From NCBI GenBank assembly GCA_027924585.1, contig BSBM01000763.1, forward strand, positions 1,381,001 through 1,445,000: a stretch of DNA of 64,000 bases. Reading direction: 5' to 3'. This stretch comes from Larix kaempferi (lineage: Eukaryota > Streptophyta > Pinopsida > Pinales > Pinaceae). Of this stretch, positions 47,549-60,944 are shown one piece after another. Positions within the stretch are counted from its first letter, which is position 1, and each line of letters starts with the position of its first letter. The position numbers were made by a program, and so were the translations under genes. The notes below the pieces were generated by a model. That model did no database searches, had not been told where the DNA came from, and saw only the letters and a program-made list of their open reading frames with translations.

Positions 47549-50500
47549 ATGGAGAACTCAGCTGAACATTTAAGTGACAGATTTCAGCCAAACAGTCACA
47601 GTTCGGGACAGCACTATGTGGAGGAAGGTCACGGGGAAATAAATAACAGTTCAACGGAACTGTTATGTGCCTTTCAAGATTTAAAAGCAGAAATCAGATC
47701 TGTGAAACTAGATAATGAAAGTATCCTGCAAGCACAAGAACAACTGAATCAAGTGTTGTTTGAACATAGCCAAACAGAGGAACAAGAGAAAAACAATGAG
47801 GACATTTCCAAAGTTGAGGACATGCCTCACGCTGATAAAAATCAGAACATCAAGTTCAGTGAAGTAAAAGATAGCTCAACCTCATCTGGAGATGCTATTG
47901 CAGAACGCAAAAAGAAACGTAATTATACCAGTGACAGCAGTGGAGAAGATTCCAAACCAAGAAAGAAAAATCATAAGGAATATGAGCAGATTTATGGAGA
48001 TTTAAAAAAGATAAGACCTCCAACTTTCAATGGAGAAACTGAAAAATGTGAGACAGCTGAAGCTTGGCTATCAGGGACGAAGAAATACTTCCACATCTAC
48101 AACTATTCAGTGTTCTTAAAAGCAAAAATGGCCATATATAACTTAACCGGAAAAGCAGATATCTGGTGGCAGGATGTCAAAAGGGTAAAGGGCATTAAGG
48201 ATAAAGATGTAAGCTGGAGTGCTTTCAAATGATATTTCAAAAAGAATTATCTATCTGAACAGTACTACAAAGAAAAATCTAAAGAGTTTTACGATTTGAA
48301 GTTGGGAGGTATGAACATGAAGGAACTGAACAGTAAGTTTCTGAACTTACTGAGATATGTACCCTACTTCATAGAAGAAAAACCAAAAATTCAAAGGTAT
48401 TTAAGTTGTTTACCTTTCAGCATTAAAGACAGAATTGAGTATGACATCCCTAAAACATTAGAGGAGGCTATGAGGAAGGCAGTCTTCTATTATGATACAA
48501 ATCGGAAGAGAGAGGATATGTCTAATTGAAAAAATCATAAGCCCAACAATTTTGAACAGAAGAAGAAAAATTTCAGATTCAGTGGGAATTTCAGATTCCA
48601 AAGGAAGAATTTTCAGAATCGAAATTCCCAAGGAAATAATTCCAGAAATAATTCACAACAGAATTCTACAGCACCAAAAAATGCATATAATACTACCAAG
48701 ACCAGTGAGCCAAAGACACATATTAAATGTTTTGAATGTCAAGGGCCTCATTATGCATCAGAAATTCCCTTACGAAAGCGGAAGACAAACAACATCAACT
48801 CTATTCAGACTGAACCTATTGTTGGAGACGTAGCAAGGGAGATGCCAAGAATTAATGCAGCACTTGACAACAAGCAAGCAGATCATCAAATCTCCATGGT
48901 AGAGATTGAAGGTATGATACATGACCATCCTGTTACTGTTTTAATTGACCCAGGTGCTAGTTTAAGTTATATATCACCCGATGTTGTGGAAAGTCTTAAA
49001 CCTGAAAACTGAAAAGTTTAGTAAATCATGGCTAGTTAGACTAGCAACTGGAACAAAGAGGAAAGTTTCAAATTTTATAGAGAACTGTGTTTTATCCATG
49101 AATCATTTGCAAACACAAATCAAGCTGAATATCTTACCTTTAGGTTCGTATGATATTATAGTTGGGATGGACTGGTTGGAAGCCCATCATGTCATCCTAG
49201 ACTGTTATGGAAAAAAATTTACATGCTTAAATGATGAAGGGAAAACTGTAGAAATAAAAGGCATTCCAAGGAAGGTAACCCTTAGACAAATTTCAGCCAT
49301 GCAAGTTAAGAGAGCAGTTAGGAAGGGATGCCAAATGTTTGCAGTAAACGTGATAAATGATGATGTTATGAGTAAAGAGGACAAACTGAAATTAGAAGAC
49401 ATACCTATCCTAAAGGATTTTAAAGATGTATTTCCTGAGGAGATTCCATGATTACCACCCAAAAGAGATTTAGATTTTACCATAGAGTTAATACCAGGAG
49501 CAGTACCAAATTCAAAAGCTCTGTACCAAATGAATATACTGGAGTTAAACGAATTAAAATCTAAGTTGAAGGAACTTATTGACAAGAAGTATATTAGACC
49601 AAGTGTGTCTCCTTGGGGAGCACCTGTCATCTTCGTTAAGAAGAAAGATGGAACATTAAGACTGTGCATAAATTATCGCCAGCTTAATAAGATGACGATC
49701 AAAAATAGATACCCATTGCCCCGCATAGATGATTTATTTGATCAGCTGCGAGGAGCAACAGTATTTTCAAAGATCGATCTAAGATCAGGGTATCATCAAG
49801 TAAGGGTTAAAGATGAAGATATTTTCAAAATAGCCTTCCGAACTCGGTATGGGCATTACGAGTTCGTAGTCATGCCATTTGGCTTAACTAATGCTCCGGC
49901 TGTATTTATGTGTTTGATGAATAATATTTTGCATAAGTACTTAGACAAGTTTGATGTTGTGTTTATAGACGATATTTTAGTGTACTCAAAAAGCAAAGAA
50001 GAGCATGATGAAAATTTACGGATTATCTTACAAGTATTAAGAGATCATCAATTGTATGACAAATTTAGTAAATGTGACTTTCACAAAGACAAAATTCAGT
50101 ATCTAAGACACATAATTTCAGCAGAGGGAATCTTGGTTGACCCCGACAAAATAAGGGCCATTAATGACTGGCCGGTTCCAAAAGATGTGTCGGATGTGAG
50201 ATCATTTATGGGCATTATGGGGTATTACAGAAAGTTTATAAAGAATTCCTCAAAAATTGCCAACCCCATAACTTCCTTGCAGAAGAAAGGGAAGAAATTT
50301 GTTTGGGATCAGAAATGTGCTGAGAGTTTTAAGAAATTAAAGGAACTATTGACGACAGCACATATCTTGAAGATAGCTGACCCCAACAAGGATTTTGTAG
50401 TTTGTACAGACACATGCAATAATGGACTCGGTGGATTCTTGACACAGGAAGGGCATGAGATAGCATATGAATCTAGAAAGCTGAAAGTACATGAAAAGAA

Positions 50501-52240
50501 TTACTCTACATATGATTTAGAGTTATTAGCAGTTATTCATGCCTTAAAAATGTGGCGTCGTCACCTTATTGGTAGAAAGTTTACACTATTAACAGATAAC
50601 ATGGGTCTGAAATATTTATTCGATCAGAAAACCCTGAACGCTAGACAAGCTAGATGGTTAACATTCTTAAGTGAGTATGATTTCGAAATTCAGCATATCA
50701 AAGGAAAGGAGAACAAAGTTGCAGATGCCTTGAGTCGCAAGGCAAAACTAAATTTCATTTCAGCAATCAATAATTATTCAACTGATTTGGAAGATCAGAT
50801 TCTAGAAAAAGGTGAAACAGATGAAGAATACAGAAAAATGAAGGAAAGGACAGCCAATAACAGTTCTGAAAATTGTATGGCAGATTACAGAATTAAAGAA
50901 AATGGTCTATTACTGTATAAAAACAAATTGTATGTACCAAATATACCAGAAATAAAATTTATGATATTAAATGAGATGCATAAAATTCACTATTCTGGTC
51001 ATCCAGGATATAAAAAGACCATCAATATGCTGAGAAAAGAATACTATTGGCCAAGAATGAAAGATGAAGTAGCAGAATACATTGCAAAATGCTTGGACTA
51101 TCAAAAAGTGAAGGTTGAACATCAACATCCTGCTGGATTGTTGCAACCATTACGAATACCAAGCTGGAAATGGGAAGTGATCAGCATAGATTTCATTACT
51201 GGATTACCTAAAAATCAAAAACAACATGATTCTATCATGGTGGTGGTGGACAAACTTAGCAAGGCAGCACATTTCATACCAGTGAAGACCACACATAAAG
51301 CACCAGACATTGCATAGATTTTTATGAAATAGATTTTTAGACTGCAAGGAATACCAAAGGTAATAATTTTAGATCGTGACTCGAAGTTTATAGGAAACTT
51401 CTGGAGATCATTGTTTATGGGATTAAATACAATCTAAATTTCAGTACAGCATTTCATCCATAGACTGATGGAAAGACAGAAAGGGTAAATCAAGTGTTAG
51501 AAGATTTATTAAGAATGTATGTTAAGGATCAGCGTGGTAAGTGGGAAGATTATCTGCACTTAGCATAATTTGCTTATAATAATCATTATCATGCTTCAGC
51601 CAGACTTAGTCCTTTTGAAATTCTTTATGATAGGAAATGTAATACACCTGTTTCGTGGAATGATCCAGTCAATAGAGTTGTTTTAGGACCTAAATCATTG
51701 CAAGAATTAGAACTAATTGTGAAACAAGTGCAAGGACATTTAAAAGCTACCCAAGATAGGCAGAAAAGTCAAGCAGATTCAAAAAGAACTCATAAAGAGT
51801 TCCAGGTGGGTGAACATGTGTTTCTCAAGGTAAAACCGAAAAAGAGTTCACTGAAACTGGGGAGATGTGCCAAGTTGGCGCCCAGGTATTGTGGTCCTTT
51901 TGAAATATTTTCTAAGGTTGGAGCAGTGGCATACCAACTGGCCTTACCACCTAACCTGAAAATACATAATGTTTTTCATATATCGTTTTTAAAGAAATAT
52001 GTGCACGATACTACTCATGTTGTAAACTGGAATGATGTACAAGTGGGACAAGATGGAGATTTTTTGGTGGAATCGGATTGTATCCTCGGAAGGAGGGAAA
52101 CTATTCTCCGAAATAGCAGCATTGGGAAAGTGAAGGTGCAATGGAAGCACCTTAGCCCAAAAGAGGCAACCTGGGAGTTGGAGAGTATTATGCGGGCAGC
52201 ATACCCAACTCTATTTCAGGAACACTCAAGGAGTGACTAG
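47549..52240 (+). pseudogene. chromovirus-like gag-pol polyprotein
   Basis: ATG 47549 opens MENSAEHLSDRFQ. Gag core: IRPPTFNGETEKCETAEAWL to about 48500. The zinc knuckle (about 48730, CFECQGPHYASEIP) has lost its last Cys. Protease has VLIDPGASLSYIS. RT has [11 protein letters not shown] and FIDD (about 49969); RNase H keeps its Asp/Glu/Asp (CTDTC, LELLAV, LLTDN). Integrase has [11 protein letters not shown] with the second Cys of the CxxC pair as Tyr (CLDYQ), and keeps its three core acids. It ends with IHNVFHISFLKKY and a chromodomain-like VQWKHLSPKEATWELES. Breaks: TGA 48230, TGA 48527, frameshift about 49000, TGA 49449, TAG 51315, TAG 51330, frameshift about 51430, TAG 51461, TAA 51566. 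Confidence 0.95.
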
Positions 52241-52265
52241 CAAACATCGAGGAAAATGTTGAGAC

Positions 52266-52280
52266 TTAAGGGGGGGTGTA
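52266..52280 (+). other. polypurine tract
   Basis: TTAAGGGGGGGTGTA lies directly before the 3' LTR. Confidence 0.9.
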
Positions 52281-55200
52281 TGTCACCTACCCAAATTTCT
52301 GAACATTATTATTTATTTGCAAAAATAATTTATGTTAAATTTAATTACAAGTTTTGTAATTATGTTCAGTTTTGATCATGGATGAATGTAATTACTGAAT
52401 ATTATTATTTAAATAAATTAATTAGGATACAACCACTCAGGAGGACTGTTGAATGAGTGTTCACTGACCCACTAGGAGGAATGGAAGCTGTTGGAAGGTA
52501 TGGGACACATGGCAGCAGTTACATCACACCACTAACTATTGGTTATGGGAAAACTTCCCCTTAAATAGGGCATTATCCCCTAGGTGGAGGGAGTGAGCAG
52601 GCAGCTCATTTAATGACCCAGTAACATCTGAAAAGGCCTAGGCAGCCTATAAAGGCAAATTCGAATTGGGCAGGCAGCCCTTAATCAATATTTCTGCAGA
52701 ATGTTTTCCTCTTACAAATCAAGTGATTTCAAGAGAGATTCGAATAAGGGAGGTTAGTGGTGATTGAAAACTGAGTTTTTGCTTATTATTGAAGAGAAAC
52801 AGAGTTGTAGGGGCAAGTCTTTTGGACTGCTGCCCATTGAATATTTACAAGATTACTACTACAACAAGAAGAAGTTCTATTTCCTGAAGCTTATTCCTCC
52901 TGGTGGTTCAGCGAACTGGCTCAAGGGTCATAAGACAGTATTTGACTGTTTTCAGGAGTTTGGTTGGGTGGAACAGTCTTCCTGAGTTGTTTTTTGCCCT
53001 ACAGGTTTTATTCAGGTTCTACAATTTCTTACTTATTCTCAGTAAATAATTTATGTTATGTTTAAACAGTATTTTCTGTGTTTCTGTTTTTGAAAGAAAA
53101 ATCTACTCCTAGAATTGTTCTAAGTCTGAATGTTTAAGTTTAATGTCAAAGATGAATTGATAAACCAATACCTCCATTTTTCCACATGATGTTTAGAAGC
53201 ATCGTACTCTAGTAGAGATACGCAAATTAAAGATAGATTAAAAGATAGGCGATTGCCATTTTGAATTCGACAGATAAATATAGTAAGTCTTATGTTCATT
53301 GTTTTCAGACTTATGATGAATAGATGTAAAAGGTTCTAGATAGTAGTTATTTATATACATATGAATATTTTCTTCATCCCTATGAAATTAATCAATGTTA
53401 AATTTCCTGTACATTTTTCTTGTATCATATATAATTTTATAATATGCATAGGAAGTAGAAAAATGCAATCTGCATATTGTTTTATGGACTGCTGAATTTA
53501 AATAAAAACATTTTTTATGTTAAACTGGAAATACAATCAGATTCACACAGGTATCATGTTTTTCTACACTTCATTCACACACTATTCCATCATAAATACT
53601 CTATCATTATTTATGAGTTTAGAAATTTAAAATAGACAAAGTTGCTTTTATACAGACTTCATAATTTTGCTCAATATGCACACAGTAATTTCTTATCTAT
53701 TTCTATAATGCTTTTCGTACAAAGTTAAACATGAGAAGAACCTTGTATCTACCATTATCACCATTATTCATCATCCATTTAAACTGTAGCATTGTTCTTA
53801 TTCTATTTTCTAAGTTTCCATATCAAAACCCTAGTTAGGTTCGTTTCTTTTCATTGTTTAACAGAAAAATACTACACTCCTTTTTAAATCAGGGTTTGAG
53901 CCCTACTCGGCTAAGCCCTCTTTGCAAACAGAAAGCCCTCTTTGCAAACAGAAGCATGACTTAGGGTTTAACCCTACCTATCCTTTTGTTAAACGAAACA
54001 AGGATCTTGCATTTCAAATTTATACTCTTTCGTTTCTAGTTTTCAAACAAACAAGAAAACCATCATCATTCTACAGTATTAAGACAAATGTTACAAGTCA
54101 TCTACACAAAACTTTTAGCACATCATTTATTTATATTTATTTACGATAAAAGTTTCACAACTTTACAATTCATACAAGGTCTAGTATGCATCCATGGAGA
54201 GAGAAAAGCATTGATATACAGAAGACGAGCCTTGGCTCTAATTCATCTCTCAACCTTCGAAACCATCAAATCGTGGTTCCCAAACAAGGTTTACAAACTG
54301 TTTTTACAGTCAAAAATAATCAACATGTGTTTCTGTGTTTCTTCAGCCATAGAGCCCAAACACTTAAAGCATCGACGAGTTACTTTTCAAATCGACGACA
54401 TCAAAGCAAAGACTAAGTATTACAGTTTATTAAACAAGCTTCAAAGGTTCTCATCAACATCATCAACGGAGCTACAGTAGAGCTGGGCAAGGCAGTTCCT
54501 CTTCGTTGAGAAACTATATCAACCACAGACGAAGAAGCGCTATGAGGGTATGGAAGACCCGAAGCTTACCGGTGTAGAAGCACACAATTATATTGTCGAA
54601 CCCTGGTTCGAAATAACCTTTCAGCCTTGTAAACTGACACATTAAAATGAAGTTAGGAGTCTAGAAAGTTGAAAGATCAACTATCGTTCTACAAATCAAT
54701 AGCATTACTATTTTGCTCCAAGTGTTTACCTTCTTACCAAGTGGCCAAGTCGTGGTGTGCTCCAGGAAAACGATGCAGAGAAACGATGGGAGAACGCTAC
54801 CTCTTGACAGGTTAAGAATAACGTCTTCAACTTTGCGAAGGGCATAAAATCCATCAACACTCAACATACTCGAACCAGAGACAGTGATCACGACCAGTAA
54901 CACTATACAAGATTCAAAGATTACAGTATTTCAACGGAGTGGTAGGTCTCAGGGTCGAAACCCTGCACTGCATTTTTGCTAGGATTTCAGCAGCCTGTCG
55001 GCCACCTCCAGCAAAAACAATAACACAATGAACCACTTTTACAATCTCTTAATTCAATTACATAGTAGACTTTAGGGTTTCCATCCGACGGTTTAGACTC
55101 ACAATCATCGACAATTACAATAGTGCCAGCTATGGCCACTTTGGTATCAACGAAATAAACATTTAATGCCATCCTCCATTACTGTTCGACGTAGCCACCT

Positions 55201-56866
55201 TGGCAAAGGTTTAAGTCAGCAATAACCGGTACTAGGCGTAGTATTCTTCCACATTATCAAGTAACCAGGAAAGCACACCTAGGTGGAAACATGGACTATC
55301 CAACTCAGCAGGGATATGGCGCCATTTTGATAATGGAATATCATTCAGGATCTTTTTACAGTTTGAGACTCTTGTCAACTTAATTAATTCAACAACCTAT
55401 CACATATAAAATTTAATGCCCACTCTACATTACCATCAGACATTGCCACTATGGCATGTGGTGGAGCAAGCACGATCAATACTTGACATAGAACCCTTAC
55501 ACATCAACAATTATGGAGGTATTCACATCTACGTGGATTCCTGGAGTTACAACTCGGTAGTAATGTAGTACCAAAACTTTAATTGTGATATCCTTCCATG
55601 ATCGTTACCTTAGCTCGAGACCAATGTCGAATTTATGAGCCAGCGACCTGTCAAAACCCATTTTAATGCCTGTTAGTAACTTGATGTGATAACAAACTTT
55701 ACATTTTTCATTTTTTAACATAGCAATATTGTGACAATGTCGTATTCTTTATAATGGTAATAACGTGTATGCAAATACATGATTATAATTCCAAAGGTTT
55801 GCATTGTATTGTAACCATTTTCATACATTATAACGTTTGTATTTAATTTACAACACTTGCATAGTATTGTCAAAATTCTATATTGCCAATATCTCCAATA
55901 TATGTTTTAATATTGACATTTAATCGAAAATAGGAATAGTCACACTATTGTTTGTATAAAGACTTTGGAAAGTTTGTGTTTTGTTTATAAATAGAATAAC
56001 CATTATATATATAGTCGAAATTTTAATTGCACTATATCTACATAACATTTGGTTAGTCATGTTAATATATTATTATTTTTATCTCTTCATATAATATTGG
56101 TTGCAAGAGCTTACAAGCTCAAACCATTTACATACACTTTGGTATTATCATTATAAATGATGACAACAAGACAGCCATCACTACAACCAACTAGAACAAT
56201 GATGACAACAGCGACAATGCTGTTAATAAGATACTTGTTCGACAATTAATTTGGGTTGAGTTTACCCAGTCAAAAGATGAACCTTGGAAAGAAAAGGAGT
56301 AAGCATGCAAGTCATACCTGTACGTTTTGATAGTTGCAACAATCTTTACAACATGCTATTTTATTTACGACGTTGATTGAACTTTACATGAAACTGGAAT
56401 TTCTTTGCAATCATGAAACTCCTTACCTAACATCTGCACATCGAACAAGTCTAATGCTTTAGCCTTGCAGCTAAGTAAGCTTCGGGGTCCCTCATAGGAC
56501 TCCCTTGGACAGCAAAGAAGCAAACTGTCAGTATCGTCTCCAAGAAAAAGTACCATATCATATTTCTAGCCTGGCATTTCATTATTACGTCATTCATACA
56601 TTTTATTGCATTTAAAAAGGTGTCGCATCAAAAGTTGATCTATTCATGCATTTAACTATTTAATGATAGTTGTTATAAATATAATTAAGATGACGTTGAC
56701 GTAGTAGTTATAATAGAAAATTATTTATGTTTAATACAACAGTTGTTAAGATTAACATTGTTGCAGCTCGTATTATTAAATTCCGCAGTTACAAATTATC
56801 ATTAATTAAGCTAATTATTGCTATTTACAAAAAATTTAAATTTTTATGAAAATATGGGATGTTACA
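52281..56866 (+). repeat. 3' LTR of chromovirus-like element, 4586 bp
   Basis: Partner of 42828-47405, ending GTTACA before TSD CGATC. A 20-bp tandem duplication at 53913-53952 is single-copy in the 5' LTR. A 73-codon stretch (52764-52985) without ATG is also nearly open in the 5' LTR. It lies in the putative leader and is probably not a gene. Confidence 0.95.
54540..56571 (-). other. exon-like blocks on the antisense strand of the 3' LTR
   Basis: These are copies of the blocks at 45100-47110. Donor- and acceptor-like sites are kept (for example 56427/56426 TTAG|GTAAGG and the site near 54570), as expected for a recently duplicated LTR. Conservation here is not independent evidence of function. 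Confidence 0.25.
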
Positions 56867-56871
56867 CGATC

Positions 56872-58906
56872 CCGAGAATGTTGATTTATATGTGTATCTT
56901 GGTTACATATATGATGGATTTGTTTGATGCGTGGATATTGACGGCGTTTTTTCCGAATCATTATCTTTATTTGCTCTGTTTACTTAGTGAACAAAAGGAA
57001 TGGACATTTTTTTAAATGATGTCTCCCTAAGAGACTAAGTTAGGTGATTCATCTTTTTTTCTTTTCTTATGGCTACGCGGCATATCGATGAGCTGGGAAA
57101 CTCCTTCAATGAATTGACCCATACTTGGAGTTTGCAGCAGCGTGTCGTATTTTATAATGAATGTTGTGCTCGGCATTGAGAGATCTAAAGCGGATCGGTA
57201 GCTTGCGTTGTTGTTGAGTTGGAGGCTGATCTCCCTCATAACAACCCATCGCACACTTGGATTAATTGTAGATCAATATATATCCAAGTCTAGGAACTGT
57301 AACTGAATTGTATTTTTCAACGTTTGAGAATTGCTCCATTATAGCGATAAACCATTTTTTCCATTCTGGACATAGAATAATGTCTCAACATTCTTAGATC
57401 ATTGTATTCTAGCGATCAAACTTTATTTATTTTCGTGTGAACTGGGTTTCTCTATATTTTGGATCGCTGCCCTTTTTATCGATCAAAGTTTGTTGTGATA
57501 TATATATATATATATCCCTGCCCTCGTGAAATGGTATGCCATCTGGGAAAGGGATAGCAGACTTTATAATTCGTGTTATATAATACATCTCTACCATAGT
57601 GAATCAGCATTCGTTTTGTGATGGTGAATGTTAGTCAGATTCTTTTTTTTTTTATCCACATCGTCAATTCGCAGAAACCTTGTTTAGTTTTTATTCTAGA
57701 GAAGGGTCTCGGTAATTGATTTGAGGTCCGGTTGGAGAACTCTGATAGTCCTTTACGTATCTTTGCAAGTTAGTATGAAGTTAGCAAGGATACTTAGAGT
57801 AAAACCCTGTTGAATTATTATGTTTGTACTCTCTGTTGTCAGGATATTTTTTCATAATGCATCTCACCTTGGATTTGGTACGCAGTATAGCGTCCATATA
57901 TAATAAAACAGAGACATAAATCTGTAGTTTATGTTTAGCCTTGGATGTCTTGAAAATTCCCTCTATGAGAGAGGCATTGAGCAAGTGGAAAATTGCAATA
58001 ACTGAGTTTGCAAGATGTAACCTTCCTTTGAGTAATAGAATAAATTTTGACTTTTTTTTGTGGACGTAGCCCATGCATATGGGTGAACCATGTAAATATG
58101 GTCTCTTGACTCTTTGTAAGTGTAATTGTGCAATTGTTAGTTGTATAAGTGTATGTTGTTGTCAAATGACTTTTTGGTAATCCATGGTTATTCATGTTGT
58201 TAATGCGATGATCATTTAAATGTATTTATGGTTTTGTCAGGCACAATAAATTTCACCACCAATGGGAAATAATTTCATGATGATGTTCAAGGTAAAAAGG
58301 GTAAGATTCGAATATCAGCTGATGAGCCAAATGATTTGTTCAGTTATCAATTTTGTTGAAACAATTTACTATTGTAGTATCCAGTTGCAATGTTTCCTTA
58401 AATATAATTATCTCAAGGGAGATACAAGGAATTGCATAGGTATTACTTCATATGATAATAATTTGACTTGTATAAGCATTGGAAGTATTGACTAAGACCC
58501 TTTCTTAATAAGTAAAGTTCATAAGAACATCAATTGCGGGAACGATGAAAATAAATAATTATGCGTGTTGATTATCTCTTTTATGGATAACTAATCGTAA
58601 ATTGGTTAATGTAAAGTATTGCAAAGGAGTTAACAATAATTGTTTGATACTCATAGAATGTGGGGTAGTATCCGGTAATTTTTATATCTTGTAGAGATTT
58701 CCTTTATAGCAGATGTACCTCAATGAAGGTAGTGTATTTATTCTTCTTAGTTACTCTAAATCCTAAGGTGTAATCAAAATAATATATGGAAACAATTAAG
58801 TGAAAGTTGAATAGTTTATCTCATCTCATATGTATGAAGTTGTGGAGTTAAGTATCCTCAAAAAAAAATCACTATAATACTAACTCATATTTTCGGGTTT
58901 GTGAAA
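56872..58906 (+). repeat. LTR copy 2, right part
   Basis: It continues 41141-42827 and matches 35460-37795. Compared with copy 1 it lacks about 230 bp (36190-36420, between GCATTC repeats) and about 70 bp near 36745-36820. The terminal CA has become AA. Confidence 0.92.
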
Positions 58907-58908
58907 AA

Positions 58909-58921
58909 TGGTATCAGAGCC
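58909..58921 (+). other. primer-binding site after LTR copy 2
   Basis: TGGTATCAGAGCC, identical to that at 37798. It shows that LTR copy 2 acts as a 5' LTR for the following internal copy. Confidence 0.92.
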
Positions 58922-60254
58922 AGGTTGCAACACTATGCAACCTATGGACTCGCTTACATGATGATAAGTTACACTCTTATGTCGAAAATTTATTGTCAAA
59001 TACAAATTGTTTTCATAATTGTTTATCTTAATGACATGCATGTTGTAGAATGTATGATTTGATGCTTCATATTAGAATATTTTATTGATCAATGAAGACA
59101 AAGACTAATGTTATGATCAATAGAAGAAACATGTAAATTGTTTTGTATAAGTTGGATATGGTTTGCATGCATGATCATAATTTGTATATATTAGATGATG
59201 AAAATAGACTTGTGTGATAAATTGTCAAGTACTTAAGAAAGTGTGACTATGAAATTTATGATACACAAAATTGAATCAATCAAAACTAATCTTACAATGC
59301 TAGTTATGCAATTTAGTTAATTCCCTAAATGTCATGAAGAAAAACATGTGAACTGAACTATCTAAATTCTGCATGCCTACAAGAATACATGGTGGCATGG
59401 ATTGTGAAAACTAAGAGTGTATTGATTAGTCATTAAAATACTAAAGGGAGTTAATGATCGGTAACGAAAAAAATCTTTCTGGTTTCTAAAAGGTTAGTTA
59501 CCCTTTTAAGTATCATAAGGACTAAAATATGATTTTGATACTTACTAGAAAGGAAGTGCTTTGAAAAGATTGAACATGTTTTGTTCTCTTATTATATCAC
59601 CAAGAACATGATGAAAAGGAAATAGTAGAAGGATGTCGTTGCTTTTATTAATTGGAATATTGAGCTAAATAGATACTAAAATGTTGATCTCCATGAAGGT
59701 GTTGAATTAATAAGTTTAGGCAACGACAAGAGGGGTACGCATTATTGGTTTTATAATACTAATGTGTAAAGACATACATTTTGAGATTAAATACACCTAC
59801 AAGGTTAGCTGGATATATTTATGAGGCACATAGGAATTCCTAGAAAAAAAAATCATTGTAAGTGAATGCCTCTATATGGTCGTCAAACGTAAATTGTCAT
59901 GTGTAGTAGGCTCAACTTCAAAGCTTTTGGTGATAAAGCCAATTGGCCATGATAGTGGCATTATAGTCACAATCAATGTTATGAGACATTTTTGCATGCA
60001 CATGAGACATTATGACCAGAGAAATGGAAATCTTGAGAGCATCAAGAGAATTTAAAAGATAACTCTACACATCATATTTTTAAACAAAACCTCACCCTAA
60101 CATAAGCAGGAGGGGGAGGGAGGCGCCCTGCAAATTAAAATAAATATAACTTAAAATAATGTTAAATTAAATTAAAATAAATTTAAGTAAGAAGAATGAA
60201 GAAGAGAAGTCCAAGTATGGAGCACAGATTTGGGCCAGAAAGGAACACCTACAG
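58922..60254 (+). repeat. second internal copy of LARD family, truncated
   Basis: It matches 37811-39951 apart from a loss of about 800 bp (38745-39542 of copy 1) between two A tracts. Homology stops after GGAACACCTACAG at 60254. Confidence 0.9.
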
Positions 60255-60944
60255 TATCTAAAGTATCTAAAAGGGAATCTATCTGGTATAAGTTTAACCA
60301 TTTTCCGGACATGGTAGACTAATTATGGAAAAGGAATACTCTATTCACTTCAGCTAGAAGAGTTCTCCATTGCATAGTTTTATGCTTTTTCGAGCTTTGG
60401 GGACTAACACACTAAAAAGAACCCCCTCAGGGTCTTCTTATTGCTTTCAGACTCTCTAAAATTGAAATCACCCACGAGAATTCACCATCTTGGGATTGTA
60501 TGAATGCACACGATGGTATATCTCGAGGACAGTTCTATCCATTATTCAAGCTCCTTAAACCATGAAGAAGGCCCAAATGGTTCCTCTCGATGCCCCGACA
60601 TATCACCTCTAGTCCCCCCATTATGGAAGCATCCTTAGTATGGTCTCCTTTATTCAAAGTATTCTGCGATGTGTCACCCTTGGAGTCTTCTGATATCACT
60701 AATCCATTCCCCCCCTAAGTCTCCTCCATTCCAATCAAAGTCCATGATCCCTTAAGCTATGATCCCCTTACCCCCGAGGTCAGTCTCATATGCTTCCAAG
60801 TCATCCCCGCCGTCATAATTTGAACAAAGGAAGTTTAAGTCCCATCACTCCACGACCCTCATGTCCCTCCATAGTGTCTCAGTCTCACATCCAGTACTAT
60901 CACATCTTGGTTGTACACCTCACACTCCTATCAAGGACACATTA
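60255..60944 (-). other. unassigned sequence between LARD copy and copia fragment
   Basis: A - strand frame reads ILVGDFNFRESESNKK near 60455. GDFN is a motif of LINE endonucleases, so a worn LINE fragment is possible. Nothing else supports it. Confidence 0.2.

Larger units (their letters stand above)
42828..56866 (+). mobile_element. Ty3/gypsy chromovirus-like element with 4.58-kb LTRs
   Basis: LTR 42828-47405, PBS, gag-pol, PPT, LTR 52281-56866, TSD CGATC. Total length is 14.04 kb, with a 4.88-kb internal region. Domain order is gag, protease, RT, RNase H, integrase and a C-terminal chromodomain-like segment. Structurally complete, but the coding region is broken. It is nested in the second LTR of the LARD family and so is younger than it. 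Confidence 0.95.
33817..60254 (+). mobile_element. second LARD-type family, arranged LTR-internal-LTR-internal (interrupted)
   Basis: Order: LTR 33817-37795, PBS, internal 37796-41140, PPT, second LTR 41141-42827 continued at 56872-58906, second PBS and a second internal copy to 60254. The LTR split is a clean chromovirus insertion. The second LTR is followed by PBS and internal sequence rather than flank, so this is a tandem array or recombinant, not a simple element. No gag or pol frame is present. Confidence 0.85.

Noticed and set aside
52764-52985. 73-codon frame in the LTR leader (KKKFYFLKLIPPGGSANW)
   Set aside because: It has no ATG, the other LTR copy has a stop, and splice-like sites surround it. 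Probably leader sequence.
60440-60500. LINE endonuclease remnant (GDFN motif)
   Set aside because: A four-residue motif with stops around it is too little. Listed as unassigned sequence.
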